Below, piece after piece: positions 19,021 to 29,639 of a DNA stretch of 64,000 bases (positions are counted from its first letter, which is position 1; each line of letters begins with the position of its first letter). This DNA is from Prorocentrum cordatum. Taxonomy: Eukaryota; Sar; Dinophyceae; Prorocentrales; Prorocentraceae. The notes under the pieces were generated by a model. It did no database searches. It was not told where the DNA came from and worked only from the letters and a program-made list of their open reading frames with translations. The position numbers and the translations under genes are program-made. The DNA is taken from assembly GCA_963575745.1 (NCBI GenBank), contig CAUYUJ010005647.1, forward strand, positions 368,932 through 432,931. Reading direction: 5' to 3'.

Positions 19021-20990
19021 GTGACGCTGGCTCACCGACCAGTACGACCAGCAGCCGTACCAGATTGAAGCCCACGGGAACTGCATCCGAAGCGGACAAC
19101 CCCACAACGACCATGCCGACAGCGTGATCGACGACATGAGACGCCCACCCAACGTGGCCCCACCCTCAGGTCAGAGCGCACCACCTACCTCTTGTCTCCC
19201 GACTGCCAACGGCTGAGAGGCAAACGCCACCCTCACGCCGAAATGGGACCTGCCGCGCGGAGGCCCGTCAGTGCGCCTATATCTCCCTTGCGCCAATTGC
19301 TGCCAGCGACCGCAGACTCCCGCCCAGTTTCGATCAGGCGCGCCAGCGCTACCAGCTGTCCCGCCACCTGTCCCCGACCACTGCACTCCCCTTTACCCAA
19401 ACAGCCGCACCCACTTGTTACGACAGCAACAGCAGCTGGATTAGATTCCCCGACGGCAAACAGCACACTACTTGCTTTCACTCCGAGACGACGGCAGCAC
19501 GAGCACAAGGCGACAGCGGCACCTCAAAGGGCGCGAAGATGGTGGATCCATGGCAGTGGCTTCCTTGTCCACATTCATCCGAGGTGGCATAGGCCACCAC
19601 GGCGGCTACATCAACGACAGGCCATGTGACGCAGTAGGTCCACGGTGAGACAGGGCTCCACAATCTGCCGTGGTTTTTACGTCCGCATCTGTTCGTCAAA
19701 CGACGTGATTCCTTGTGGACGCACCTTACCCGACGTATACGCGTAGGTTTGCGGCAACACAGTGCTTCAAAACCCGCCGCGATGTTCTCACCCACAATAG
19801 TCATGATCACAGCCAACTGATGGAGTCCTCCCACGCGCCTCCTTGGTGTCACCTCAACCCCATCGTCGTGGGGCCTTGGAGGCAGCGACGCGAAGGACCC
19901 ACCATCAGCTAGGCCGGTGACAGCCGTTGCCAAACCTCCCATTTCCCACTAGTTTCCCACTTCTTCCATGATCTGCATGCCCGCCCCCCCATCTAACCTA
20001 CACCACCATTCACTGTGGAGCGGGATGGGCGGGCGCATATCACGGGGGCCACCCAGGCGGAGGTCGGGACGGCCGCGGCTAGCAGAGCCGCCAGGGCAGC
20101 CAATGCAATGGCCTCAGGTTCCCCACCACCTCCCTCTCTTTCACTTCTACCAACTTTCGTCGGCCACAGTTGACTCACCTGGCCCGCCTTCGCCCGCTGC
20201 AGCAGGCAATCGCCACACCTCCCTCTGCTCATCCGTTAAGGTTAAGCTCTTTTACCCCTCTTGCCGTCAACTCGCCATTTGCTGCATCAGCTCCACTTGC
20301 AGTCCCAACCATGAAGAGTTTTGGGTAGAGCGAGACCACGGGGTCGGGCGATGGCGCGAAGGGCAACTACTGCAGACGGCCCCTTGGCGTTGGCCAGCAA
20401 CATCTCCTATCTGGCAGCAACGCCGCGCCTCTGCCCCTCACGTGAGCACTCGAATTTCAGGTCTCTTCTGAATGCACCAAGAGTAGCCCTTCCCTTCCAC
20501 CTGCCGCCACTCAGGCAACCGTTTGGAGCGCCTGATCTGCACCTCTGTCAGCCACGTCTACATTGCAGCCGCCACCGCATCCCACCGCCGCTCTCCAGCG
20601 CCGCCTACGCCAACGCCTCTAGCTGGTGGGGGTGGGTCCATCAAGGGGGGACGAGGGCAACATTGCACCGGATGCCTCCCTTCGCTATGGCCGGGGGGGC
20701 TGGCTTGCATGTGCGCTTCCTCCCATCTCTATGCAGCAAACATTCTCACCTCTATGCGTTACGTATCTGCTGCGTGCAGTTTTGTGCTGTCGCCGCCTAC
20801 GTGCCACGCCGTCCCACCTGACTCAGCGCAGAGCGCCGCCTCCAACGGAAGGGGGGATTTAGAACGTCGTATGGAAGGGGCCGGGTGGAACGAACAACCC
20901 TGCAAGGCCACCCACCGCCAGGAGGGCGCAAACTTCCCCCACGCCCGGTGGAACCCCCCCTTCAGGCAGCCACCAGTTCCGCGCCTGGGT
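19021..20990 (+). pseudogene. Decayed AC-rich coding-like region, unrecognised
   Basis: Base composition differs from the flanks (A/C-rich plus strand). Several short frames give natural-looking protein, for example WLTDQYDQQPYQIEAHGNCI from 19027, ERDGRAHITGATQAEVGTAA from about 20019 and GNYCRRPLGVGQQHLLSGSN near 20360, but they lie in different frames with stops between. This suggests one gene or retroelement ORF broken by frameshifts. No family is recognised. Confidence 0.3.
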
Positions 20991-21342
20991 ACCCCCTAAG
21001 CCTGCCTCGGCGGAGGAGGGCCCCCGTCGTGGGACTGTGGGATGGTGGGGGCGACTCCTGCGGGCAGAGGGGAAGCCCATGGGCCGTCCCCGCTGGGCGA
21101 GATGGGCATTGGCCGCACGCCCACGCTAAGGCCGCACCGCTGCTCGCCGACCCGAATGAAAATCAGATCCTTTTTCATCTGTCTCCTACTGTATCGCGTC
21201 CTTCCGCATCGCCCCAGCGGTTACGTTGCTTGGCTCTGTAGATCGAAACCTCCCCCCAACGGTAAACACCCCTGGGGGGGGGATGGCTGCGTCTAGCAAG
21301 CAATTGGGAGGAGGCGGACGGGGACCGGGGACGAGGAAGAGG
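20991..21342. other. No gene recognised
   Basis: Unique-looking GC-rich sequence between the AC-rich region and (GGT)n. Confidence 0.3.
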
Positions 21343-21468
21343 TATGGTGGTGGTGGTGGTGGTGGTGGTGGTGGTGGTGGTGGTGGTGGTGGTGGTGGTG
21401 GTGGTGGTGGTGGTGGTCGTGGTCGTGGTGTTGGTGGTGGTGTTGGTGGTGGTGGTGGTGGTGGTGGC

Positions 21469-21500
<32 letters not shown>

Positions 21501-21561
21501 TGGCGGTGGTGGTGGTGGTGTTGGTGGTGGCGTTGGCGGTGGCGGTGGTGGTGGTGAAGAA
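21343..21561. repeat. (GGT)n microsatellite with GGC/GTT variants
   Basis: About 220 bp of GGT triplets with interspersed GGC, CGT and TTGGTG. Poly-Gly, poly-Val and poly-Thr/His frames across it are artefacts. Confidence 0.95.
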
Positions 21562-21640
21562 GAAAAATAAGAATAAAACTAGTAGTAATAATAATAATAA
21601 CAATAATAATAAGGAGGAGGAGAAGAAGAATAACGGTGGA
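21562..21640. repeat. (AAT)n and (GAA)n microsatellite
   Basis: TAATAATAATAACAATAATA at about 21586, then AGGAGGAGGAGAAGAAGAAT. Unusually AT-rich for this window. Confidence 0.85.
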
Positions 21641-22064
21641 TTGCAGTAGGCACATCACATAAGAAATTGGCCTACCAGCAGGCGCCCTTCGAAAATGTTG
21701 TGCCCCCCGATGGCCCCAGGGAACCACAGAAGCTCTGGGTGCCTGGGGCATTTCGGGACCCTCACAGATCGCCGCACAATGCGCCCAAAGATTCTTTGCA
21801 GCAGCAGGTTAGCAGGAAGTATTGTCGCATGCGCCTACTATAGATCCCCGCGTCCTCAGCCCTGGATGGAGGTCCACCAGCCTCCAAGAGTCTAGACCCG
21901 AGCCCGCTCGGGTCATCCCGGACGCCTGCCTCCAAGGCTTTCCCGGTGGCCGTGTGGCCGCCGAACCGGAAGTGCATCGGCCTCGACCGGCTGCCCACGG
22001 AGGCTGTCAAGCGCGGCCTGGGTCGCGGTTCGGTGTCAGTTTGTCTCGGCGCTGTTCGGGGTGA
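21641..22064. other. No gene recognised
   Basis: Contains GGGACCCTCACAGATCG (21757), shared with 16410. No domain is seen on either strand. Confidence 0.35.
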
Positions 22065-22074
22065 TGCCCACATT

Positions 22075-22160
22075 GTTGTGCCGTTGCCGTCGTCGTCGAT
22101 CGTCGTCGTCGTCTCGATCGTCTCCGTCGTCGTTGTCGTCGTCATCGGCGTCGGTCGCCT
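22075..22160. repeat. (CGT)n-like microsatellite
   Basis: GTCGTC/CGTCGTCG triplets with GATCG interruptions. Confidence 0.75.
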
Positions 22161-22480
22161 TGGAGTTCCCGTTACTTTTTTCAAGACACCACCACTCTGA
22201 TCTCGTTCAGGCATGCTCAAGCCATACCCAATGCGACAGTACCCAAAGCGACCCTTTCGAATCCGTTGAGCGTTGCTTAGAAGCATGGGTACAGAGGATG
22301 CCAACGTACACTTCTTACACACTCTCAAGCCACACCACACGCCCGCCATACGCAGGTCGATGTTGCTTCACAGAGTCTTAAATAATCAATGGGAACCCAA
22401 GCCTTGCCCTCCTGGGCCGCCTTAAGACCGAGTTGGGCCGTTTGGGAGGCACATCGGGCCATGTTGGCGGCCTTGGTTGC
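22161..22480. other. No gene recognised
   Basis: Unique-looking sequence before the 43-bp repeat. Confidence 0.3.
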
Positions 22481-22700
22481 CTGCCCCGGCCGTCTTCGGA
22501 GCTTGGGATCGCGGATCCAGCACTTTTGCGAGGGATCGTAGCATTGGGAGCGCGGGTCCAACCTTCTTGTTACTATAGAGATCGTGGCCCCAGGAGCGCG
22601 AAGCAACAGCTTGTACAGGTAATCGTGGCCTCGGGAGCTCGAATGTCTGGTCTGTTCTTAGAGACCGTGCCCTCGGGAGCACGGAACCATTTTCTCACTC
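22481..22700 (+). repeat. Imperfect tandem repeat, about 43-bp unit, 4-5 copies
   Basis: GATCGTAGCATTGGGAGCGC, GATCGTGGCCCCAGGAGCGC, AATCGTGGCCTCGGGAGCTC and GACCGTGCCCTCGGGAGCAC are spaced about 40-45 bp. Confidence 0.65.
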
Positions 22701-22724
22701 GGCATTTCACGGGGGAAGGGACGG

Positions 22725-22838
22725 GGGAGGAAGAGGAGGAGAAGGAGGAGGAGGAGGAGGAGGAGGAGGGGGAGGGGAGGAGGAGGAGGAGGAGGAGGAG
22801 GAGGAGGAGGAGGAGGAGGAGGAGGAGGAGGAGGAGGA
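22725..22838. repeat. (GGA)n microsatellite, 5' flank of composite copy 2
   Basis: About 110 bp of GGA triplets ending directly at the CCAGTG start of the composite element. Confidence 0.9.
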
Positions 22839-23872
22839 CCAGTGCAAACCCAAGAGTCATCAGCGATATTGGAGTGAACCCTGCCTCCAAGCTCCCTCTT
22901 CTTAGGCCCCTACAACGGTTATTCCCCATTGGAGGAACTGCCTCTTCGGAAGACAACCGTTTGAAGACCCTGAAGCATGCCAGAACATTGTTCTCGGGAT
23001 TCCAACACCACGGATCAACCTAACTGTTGCGTCTTGACAATCCTGAATCGCGCCAGAACGCCATTCCTCGGACTTCAACGCAGCGAACCAACATAATTGT
23101 TGCACCCGCATGATCCAGAATTCTTTCAAAACACCATCTCTGCCACGTTGGTGATGGGAATCCGTGAAACTCTTGCAGATGGTTAAAACGAATGTACGCC
23201 GCGCTGAGACGAGGGCCACATTTTGAAAAGGAACCGCCCTCAATCTGGAAATGCTTGGAATTTTGGAATGAAAATACACCGGGCAAAGGCGAGAGCCACA
23301 TTTTGAAAAGGAACCGCCCTCAAGCCGTGAAGCTCTTGCAGATGTTTCCAACGAATGTGCGCCGCGCTAAGACGAGGGCCACATTTTGAAAACGACCCGC
23401 CCTCAATTCGTAAAACTCTTGCGAGTGTTTAAAACGAGTGTGCGCCGCGCGAAGGCGAGAGCCGCATGTTGAAAACAGCCCGCCCTCAACCTGCGAAGCT
23501 CTTGCAAATGTTTAAAGCGAATGTGCGCCGCGCTAAAGCGAGAGCCGCATTTTGAAACCGACCCGTCCTCAACCCGTGAAAGTCTTGCAGATGTTTAATA
23601 CGAATGTGCGCCGCGCGAAGGCGAGAGCCACATTTTGAGAACGACCCGCCCTCAATCCGCGAAGCTCTTGTAATTTGTTATAACGAATGTGCACCGCGCG
23701 AAGGCGAGAGCCACATTTTGAAATCAACCCGCCCTCTATCTGTGAAGCTGTTGCAAACGTTTAAGCTTCAGAGTCGTACATGGTAAGGAAGTTTCAGGCG
23801 AAACGCCCGGCCCGCCCCAAAAACTTGCCTCGGGGTGTGACAGGGAGAAGTTATGTAGAAGAAAAAGGAATT
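22839..23872 (+). mobile_element. Composite element with 83-bp internal repeats, copy 2 (most complete)
   Basis: 5' part: CCAGTGCAAACCCAAG, GAAGACAACCGTTTGAAGAC, AACATTGTTCTCGGGATTCC, TAACTGTTGCGTCTTGACAA. Internal array at about 23165-23770: GCGCCGCGC..AAGGCGAGAGCCACATTTTG..ACCGCCCTCAATCCG, period 83 bp (TTTTGAAA at 23301, 23384, 23467, 23550, 23633). 3' block: TTTCAGGCGAAACGCCCGGC..CCTCGGGGTGTGACAGGGAG..AGAAAAAGGAATTA, then (GGA)n. The flanking (GGA)n on both sides defines the ends. Confidence 0.82.
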
Positions 23873-23947
23873 AGGAGGAGGAGGAAGAAGAGGAGGAGGA
23901 GGAGGAGTGGGAAGAGGAGGAGGAAGGAGAGGGGGGGGGGGGGGGGC
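23873..23947. repeat. (GGA)n then G-tract
   Basis: GGA/GAA triplets to 23930, then about 15 G. It is the 3' flank of composite copy 2. Confidence 0.9.
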
Positions 23948-24158
23948 AGGCGGTGCACGCAGATGAGCGCTACAACCGGATGGGGCGGCCCTTGTAGAAG
24001 ATTACGGAAGCCCTGCCAAGCAGCCCTTGGCATTCTACCACGACTCCACGTGCCAGTGGGCACGGTGGCGGCGGACAGCCGAGCGAGCCAGCAGACGGGA
24101 GGCACTTGCACACAGATCCTGCCTGTTCGTTCCCCCCCCCATTGCCCCACCGTTACTT
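23948..24158. other. No gene recognised
   Basis: Short unique-looking GC-rich stretch between the G-tract and the A-rich tract. Confidence 0.3.
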
Positions 24159-24193
24159 ATATATATATAAAAAACAAAACAAAAAAAAAAAAA

Positions 24194-24232
<39 letters not shown>
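24159..24232. repeat. Long A-tract with (TA)n start
   Basis: TATATATATA followed by about 60 bp of A with a few C. It could be a retroposed 3' tail, but no element upstream could be defined. Confidence 0.9.
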
Positions 24233-24477
24233 AGTCGAGCAACTGATTAAGGAACCTCCCTCCGAATAGCTGGGCCAGCGTTTCTTAACCACTTGCCGGA
24301 AAGCTGGCCCAGTTTTTTGAGCGCGGTCGCCATTCAAGCGTCAATAGCATACATTGGTCCAGGCTTGAGTTCAGAAATGTCCCGGAAGTTGTCCCAGATT
24401 TCGTAAATGATGAATTTCTTGATCGCAGCTTCGGCTGTGTAAGTTAATATATTTATATGTATATGTACATAAAACCT
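24233..24477. other. Short unique stretch with small inverted repeat
   Basis: AGCTGGGCCAGCG and AAGCTGGCCCAG lie about 35 bp apart (24270-24315). No gene. Confidence 0.35.
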
Positions 24478-24481
24478 CTCA

Positions 24482-24514
<33 letters not shown>

Positions 24515-24515
24515 C

Positions 24516-24567
<52 letters not shown>

Positions 24568-24670
24568 GTCACTCTCAATATCTCTCTCTCTCTATATATA
24601 TGTATTTGTATTCCTGTTATATATATATATGTGTCTCTCTCTCTCACTCTCTCTCTCTCTCTTTTTCCCT
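24478..24670. repeat. (CT)n microsatellite with (TA)n core
   Basis: CTCTCT runs flank TATATATGTATTTG..ATATATATATATG at 24590-24632. Confidence 0.95.
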
Positions 24671-25716
24671 CCATCTCTGCTGAATCGTGTACCTCCTGTG
24701 TAGACCCTTCTCCTGTCTCGCCACCTCGCGCATATCGACGTTCATTCCTGGTGTTCGATAGTCTGCCCAGGTGCGCTGTGGCTGCCCAACATCACAACGC
24801 TTTCACTGGACCTCGCCATGTTTGCCGAAGCCTTTGGCTTGAGTCGCTGGCTTGAGTCGCTGGATCGAGATGTTCGATTCATGCTTCGGCTGCGCGCCTT
24901 CTTATCCAATGATCGGTGAAGCAAAGAGAAGTAATGTTGATGCTCCCGTTGGGCTCCCTAGTGATCCAGCACACCCTTTGGCAAGCCGAAGGGAGCGCCA
25001 CTTGTGACGTGCAGTGGTGCCCGAAACGCGCCTCTGGAGTCCCATGCGTAGAAAAGAGGCAGTGGCTGAGTGGGCCCTGGAAGCAACAGGGCAGTTTTCG
25101 TTAATGGCTCCGTTTTGCCAGTTGGTTGTCGGCTCCGGCGCCGTTTTCGTTGTCCGCCGGTTCCGACTCCACTTCTGGAGCCGTTGTTGTGCCGTTTCTT
25201 GTTGTGGTTGTTTTACCGAAGTTTCCAAAACCTTCCCCGAAGACACGGGAAACCTCTCAGAAGGACGGAGGGATTCTGAGAAGCCCCGCCGCCTTCTGAT
25301 AAGGCCTCTCCTTCTCACTTCCCCCCCCTCGCTCGCCGCCGAGATGAGCAAATGCACAGGTGCGGCCCGATAGCCTACAAAAAGAGGCCTCCAAAACTGC
25401 ATCGCAAGGGGGGGGAGGGGGAGAGGGAGCGAAGCGAAGGACAGCACATTGGGGCCCCAGCCACGCTCGCCTCCGCCAGCGAGGCTCGGGTGGTGGATAC
25501 GCACATCCCCCCCACGTCACGCTCCAGTTGAAGGTCAAGAGATCCTGGAGGAGGGAGGGGGAGAAAGAAGAGGCATGAGGAAGAAGGAGGACGAGGCGGG
25601 GGCGGAGAGGCAGGATGGAGGATGAGCTAGGCTGCGCCACCTGACGCGGCAGAGGCTGTGCTGCGACCCAGGGGGCCCTGCTCGCGAGTTGCTTGCCTTC
25701 GCTCCATGGTCGTAGC
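24671..25716. other. About 1 kb without a recognised gene
   Basis: A short frame at about 24725-24919 encodes natural-looking sequence ([20 protein letters not shown]) before a stop, but it has no family match and nothing around it supports a gene. GA-rich patches lie at 25405-25440 and 25535-25620. Confidence 0.3.
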
Positions 25717-26130
25717 GGTCGTGATAAGGCTTCGGGCTGCGCACAGACAGCCCCCACAGGTTGCCCCAGATGGCCTCAGCAGGCCCCCCGAGGAGACCGG
25801 GAAGGTCTCAGCACACCAACCTTGGGGTGCGGAGCGCCCCAGGGGCGCCGCCATTTGAGACCACCCTGGGCTACTCGGGGGGCGCGTTGAGGCCAGCCAG
25901 GACTACAGGTGAAAACCATGCCAAGAAACACCCTGCTTGCCTCCAGGGTGCCCTGGGTTTCTTGGGTTTCGATGGTTTTGCTATGGAAAGCGTGACGCTC
26001 CCACACCAGAAATCAATAGACGCCCTGGCGTCTCAGGGTCGGGTTTCTTGTGGAAGGCTTCTTGTTGTCGAGCTCCAGCTGTACTTGGGGAGGGGCTGTC
26101 TGTGCGCAACCCGAGGCCTCACCACAGTGA
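25717..26130. repeat. Inverted repeat pair, about 30-bp arms
   Basis: GGCTTCGGGCTGCGCACAGA-CAGCCCCC (about 25728-25755) is matched in reverse complement by GGGGCTGTCTGTGCGCAACC-CGAGGCC (about 26092-26122). About 340 bp lie between the arms, with no coding signal. Confidence 0.55.
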
Positions 26131-26489
26131 CCCACCTTCGCTTCATACAGTGGGGGCGTTCGTTAAGGAATGTGCCTAGGCGGCTTCAGGCCCTGGGGGA
26201 TTCCTTACCTGATGAGGGCGGCGGTGATATCCGTGGCCAAGCCCTAACTCGTGTTCACACCGGCTTCCAGATCCTGGACTCCTTCCCTAAGGGTTCCGTA
26301 TTCAAGGCCTTCACCATAATCCTGGCGGTCGGCGGCCACGTGCCCGCGTCCCGCCCGCTCCTCCCCCCACGGCCGTGCCCCCCGCGCAACCACTGCCCCC
26401 GGCAGAGGCCACGAGCAAGTGCGCCCCGAGCATCCTGCGCTGCCGGCTCCAGCCGGACCACGCCACGGCGGTGCCGCCCCCGCCCACCA
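26131..26489. other. No gene recognised
   Basis: GC-rich unique-looking sequence. Confidence 0.3.
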
Positions 26490-26725
26490 CCGAATCGGGG
26501 ACACCCAAACGGGGTGGTGACCACACCGTGTGGTGAGTCGGCGGGGATTCGGGGTCACCGCACGGTTTTGGGACTCGGGTCGTTCTCCGAGGGCGTCTCG
26601 GGCGACGGGGGCATCCGAGGTCCCAAAACCGTGCGTTGACGGACCGTGCGGTGAGGTCTTGGGGGGTTTGGGAGGTCACCGCACGGCCTGTCACCACACC
26701 GTTTCGGGACTCCAAACCGAAGGAG
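26490..26725. repeat. Dispersed irregular repeat, CCAAAC/GGTGGTGA family, copy 2
   Basis: CACCCAAACGGGGTGGTGAC, GGGGTCACCGCACGGTTTTG, AGGTCCCAAAACCGTGCG and AGGTCACCGCACGGCCTGTC alternate in both orientations. Same vocabulary as 715-965. Confidence 0.55.
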
Positions 26726-27514
26726 ACCACGCGGCGCGCTCAAGGGGGCAGGGCGAGCGGAGAGACTTGGAGGAGGGCGAGTTGAGACGCTTGTAGTTGG
26801 CCTTGGGGGGGGTGGCCCTCGTCGCCACGGCTGGACGTGGTTCTCGTAAAAATTGGCACGTTTGGATCCCAGGAGGGGTCTGGGGACCTACAGCCAACCC
26901 GCATAGTAAGGATGAGCAGCTGTCCCAGGCTACCCTTGCGTGTTTCCCCTTCGGCCCATCCTTGGCCGCTTTCGCGGGCCGCGCCCCCCTCGCAAAGTGT
27001 CGGCATGGCCTTCCAAGGGCCCCCTGCATCCTCATCGCGCGTCCCTGCTCTACGGGGCGACAGCTCGCCCTGCTCCGAAGCAGGACGGCGGCCGTCCTCG
27101 AAGTGATCGCCCCCTGCGCGGCGGCCACCCAAGGGAGGCTTCTTGGAGGGCGGGGGGGCGTCCCAGCGCCCGGCCGCCCTCGCAGAGGCTGCTCTCCGTC
27201 GCTGTGCCCCCTCTGTTGCGCACCGCCGGCCCCCTGGCTGCCTGGAGGAGTGCTCTGTCGCAGGCGAACGTGTTCTCCCCACACTCCCCGAGCTCTGCCC
27301 GAAAAGTATGGCCGTTCAGGAAAACGGGGAAGAACCCTGGGACACACCCCAAGGGGGGGGGGGGGCTCTCCGGACGCACCCCTATGTATCGAGCACGGAC
27401 GCCCACCCACGCCACTCGTGTGCTCCAGGGTTGGGCCCAGAATTCCTGGTCCGCGCGAAAACCCCACGGAGCTTGGGATTGGCCCAGACCCCCCGACGCA
27501 GTGATCTTTCGCAA
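26726..27514. other. About 0.8 kb without a recognised gene
   Basis: High-GC sequence open in several frames, but no frame shows motifs. Part of a longer frame at 26940-28391 runs through repeats and is not convincing. Confidence 0.35.
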
Positions 27515-27665
27515 CGTCGACCCCCAGAGGTCTGGACCCCTTTCCCGGGACGGGCTTTTCATCATAAGTCGTTTTGTTGACGGTCTCGAGGCCCGGCAAG
27601 AACCCCCCGAGGCCGAAAATATTGAAAAACCTCCCGTCGTGTTTTTTTCACAACGCGAAGGGGTT
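27515..27665 (+). repeat. Dispersed AGAGGTCT module, copy 2
   Basis: GACCCCCAGAGGTCTGGACC, CTTTTCATCATAAGTCGTTT, TGTTGACGGTCTCGAGGCCC, CCGAGGCCGAAAATATTGAA and CCTCCCGTCGTGTTTTTTTC. Closest to copy 3 at 47.9 kb. Confidence 0.75.
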
Positions 27666-27908
27666 AGGGTGGGTCGGCAGGTCCCTTGCTACTCTGGGGG
27701 AGAGGCGGAAGAGGCGGGACCCTGCCGACGGGGCGCCGTGCCGAGCCGACGTCGCCCGGGAGGGCGGGCGCCACGGCCCCTGGCTCTCATCGAGCTCCGG
27801 CCTCCGCGGCAGGGCATCCCGGCGGGTCCGCGGGCGCCCCGGGTCTGGGTCCGCGGGCGCCCCGGCATCGCTCGGAGGTGCGCATTTGTTCTCGGCGAGG
27901 AGCATCGA

Positions 27909-28089
27909 CAGGGGAACAAAAAGTGGCATAACCATAAAAACTCTGAGGTCCGCGCGGGTTTCTCGGGTCGGCGCCGGGGCCCCCTGGCGGCGCCTCTGAC
28001 GCCGCCCCTGGCGCGCGGAGCGCGCCAGGGAGGGGGTTCAAGCGCCGAACCTCCGAGTTCTCATGTCTATGCCACTTTTTGTTCCCCTG
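27909..28089. mobile_element. Foldback hairpin element, copy 3 (reference copy with clean TIRs)
   Basis: About 181 bp. Left end CAGGGGAACAAAAAGTGGCA and right end TGCCACTTTTTGTTCCCCTG are exact reverse complements over 20 bp and stay similar for about 40. The centre is GGCGGCGCCTCTGACGCCGC and GGCGCGCGGAGCGCGCC. MITE-like; no ORF. Confidence 0.85.
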
Positions 28090-28600
28090 ACGGAGGAGCA
28101 GCCCAGATGATGTGGCAAACCAGGCACGCACGAAATCCAAAGAACGCACGGGGAACGGACGCCCCAGCGATGGCAAGGAGCCGGAAGGAGACGCGCGCTT
28201 CAGTCAGGACGGGCCTCCTGAAGCCTGTCGCCAGAGGGTCCGCGGGGCCTGTCCTCGTCCGGGACGTCGCGGGGGATTCGAGGACGAGGAGGACGAGGAG
28301 GATGAGGAGGAGGACGAGGAGGGTCGGAAGGGACGGGGAGATGGGTCGAGCAGGGGCGGCTGGCCAGCGAGACTGCCAGAGATCACGATGAGGGTCTCAC
28401 CTCTCCTCCTCCCTCCCGTCGTCGTCCTCCTCCTCCTCCTCTCCCTGGGCAGGGGTGCTGACTCCTCATGCGGGTTCTAGATTCTAGATCGCTGACAGTA
28501 CAAATGGGCAATACATAGTTGTGAGAATCGAATATTTCTGGGAGGCTTTGGACCACCGTCTGGCAGGGCGCTATACACCGCAATTATATTTCATCGTCAG
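28090..28600. other. No gene recognised; GA-rich patch
   Basis: 28255-28325 is GGACGAGGA-rich. A frame from 28112 (122 codons) starts with charged, natural-looking sequence but dissolves into the acidic repeat. Not called as a gene. Confidence 0.35.
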
Positions 28601-28795
28601 TATCGTCAATGCCGTCACTTTACGCCGTGGCCATTGCTGCCATCGCAATCGTCGTGTTGCCGCCATCATCACAGTCGTTTGGTCGTGCTCGTCGGCATCA
28701 TCATCGTCGTCAGTGTCCTCGCCATACCAGTAGCGATGTCACCGTCGTTATCATCATCACAATGACTTCGTCGCCGTCGCCGCCGCTGAGCCGTA
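28601..28795. repeat. Interrupted CAT/CGT-rich low complexity
   Basis: Scattered CATCGTCGTC and ATCATCATCACAATG triplets. Confidence 0.5.
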
Positions 28796-29370
28796 CCCAC
28801 CCTCCCTGAAGGTCCTGCAACTGGGATGGGACTGGACCAAGGTTGGACCGTCAAGCCGCAGACGTTTAGCGGACCTTGCACGGCGTAGTAGGATTCCCCA
28901 CGATTCTTTTTTGAACTGATTGATCATTTTTGCGGAATTTTCGTAGGACGTGTTTTCAGGTATCATTGGGTAAAGTTCACTACCGATTTGGGGCTGAGTG
29001 ACGTTTCAACCATTCAACCAACACGGAACTGCACTGGGACCGAACCCGGCTCAGATCTGGATTGGGACCAGATTGGGATTGGATTTGGGTAAGATTTTCA
29101 TGTCGCCGATTTCCGTTGCTTATGTAAAAACACATAGGATACACGACTTGATCTCTTCTTATAGAAGGTCTACGCATCCTCACGGGGTGTTCAAAACCTC
29201 TTTTCAGGATACACGAGGTGAGGATTGTGGTCTCAAGGTCCAGCCCGGGTCCAGTCCAGATCCGGACCGGGGCTGGAGATTGAACCCGGGCTGGACCTTC
29301 AAATCGCAGACTTGTAGCGATTTTCCTGCAGGTTACATTAGAATTACTTACGTTTTCGATGCGCCAGGAT
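28796..29370. repeat. GGTCCAG-rich region with a hairpin
   Basis: Words GGTCCAGCCCGGGT, GGACTGGACCAAGG and GATTGGGACCAGATTGGG recur. AGGTCCAGCCCGGGT (29239) and ACCCGGGCTGGACCT (29286) form a 15-bp stem with a loop of about 32 bp. Confidence 0.5.
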
Positions 29371-29575
29371 GACTCATTCCTACGGGGTTCCAGGGACTTG
29401 GTCGGGACCAGGAAGCCATGGGAATTCGTAAGATCCTGCGGGGCAGTACAAGGAGAGCGTCCTGGCTGGGACTCGGAGGGGCTAGGACAAGGAGCCTTTG
29501 GAATATGTGAAAATATTCTAGGGCGGCACAGGGGAGCGCCTATGCTGGGACCGCGAGGGGCCAGAACCAGGAGGG
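29371..29575 (+). repeat. Imperfect tandem repeat, about 75 bp, 3 units
   Basis: GACTTGGTCGGGACCAGGAA..GGGGCAGTACAAGGAGAGCG, GGGACTCGGAGGGGCTAGGA..GGGCGGCACAGGGGAGCG, GGGACCGCGAGGGGCCAGAA. Confidence 0.55.
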
Positions 29576-29639
29576 GCTGGCCCCTTGCGATCGCGGGTTC
29601 GCTTCTTTTCACGGGGGCAGCCCATGCGATCGCGCCCCC

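Noticed and set aside
24725-24919. Short protein-like frame ending RAFLSNDR
   Set aside because: About 60 codons, no family, no supporting context; likely chance or an unidentifiable remnant.
28112-28480. 122-codon charged frame
   Set aside because: Half of it translates a GGACGA repeat and the rest has no recognisable domain.
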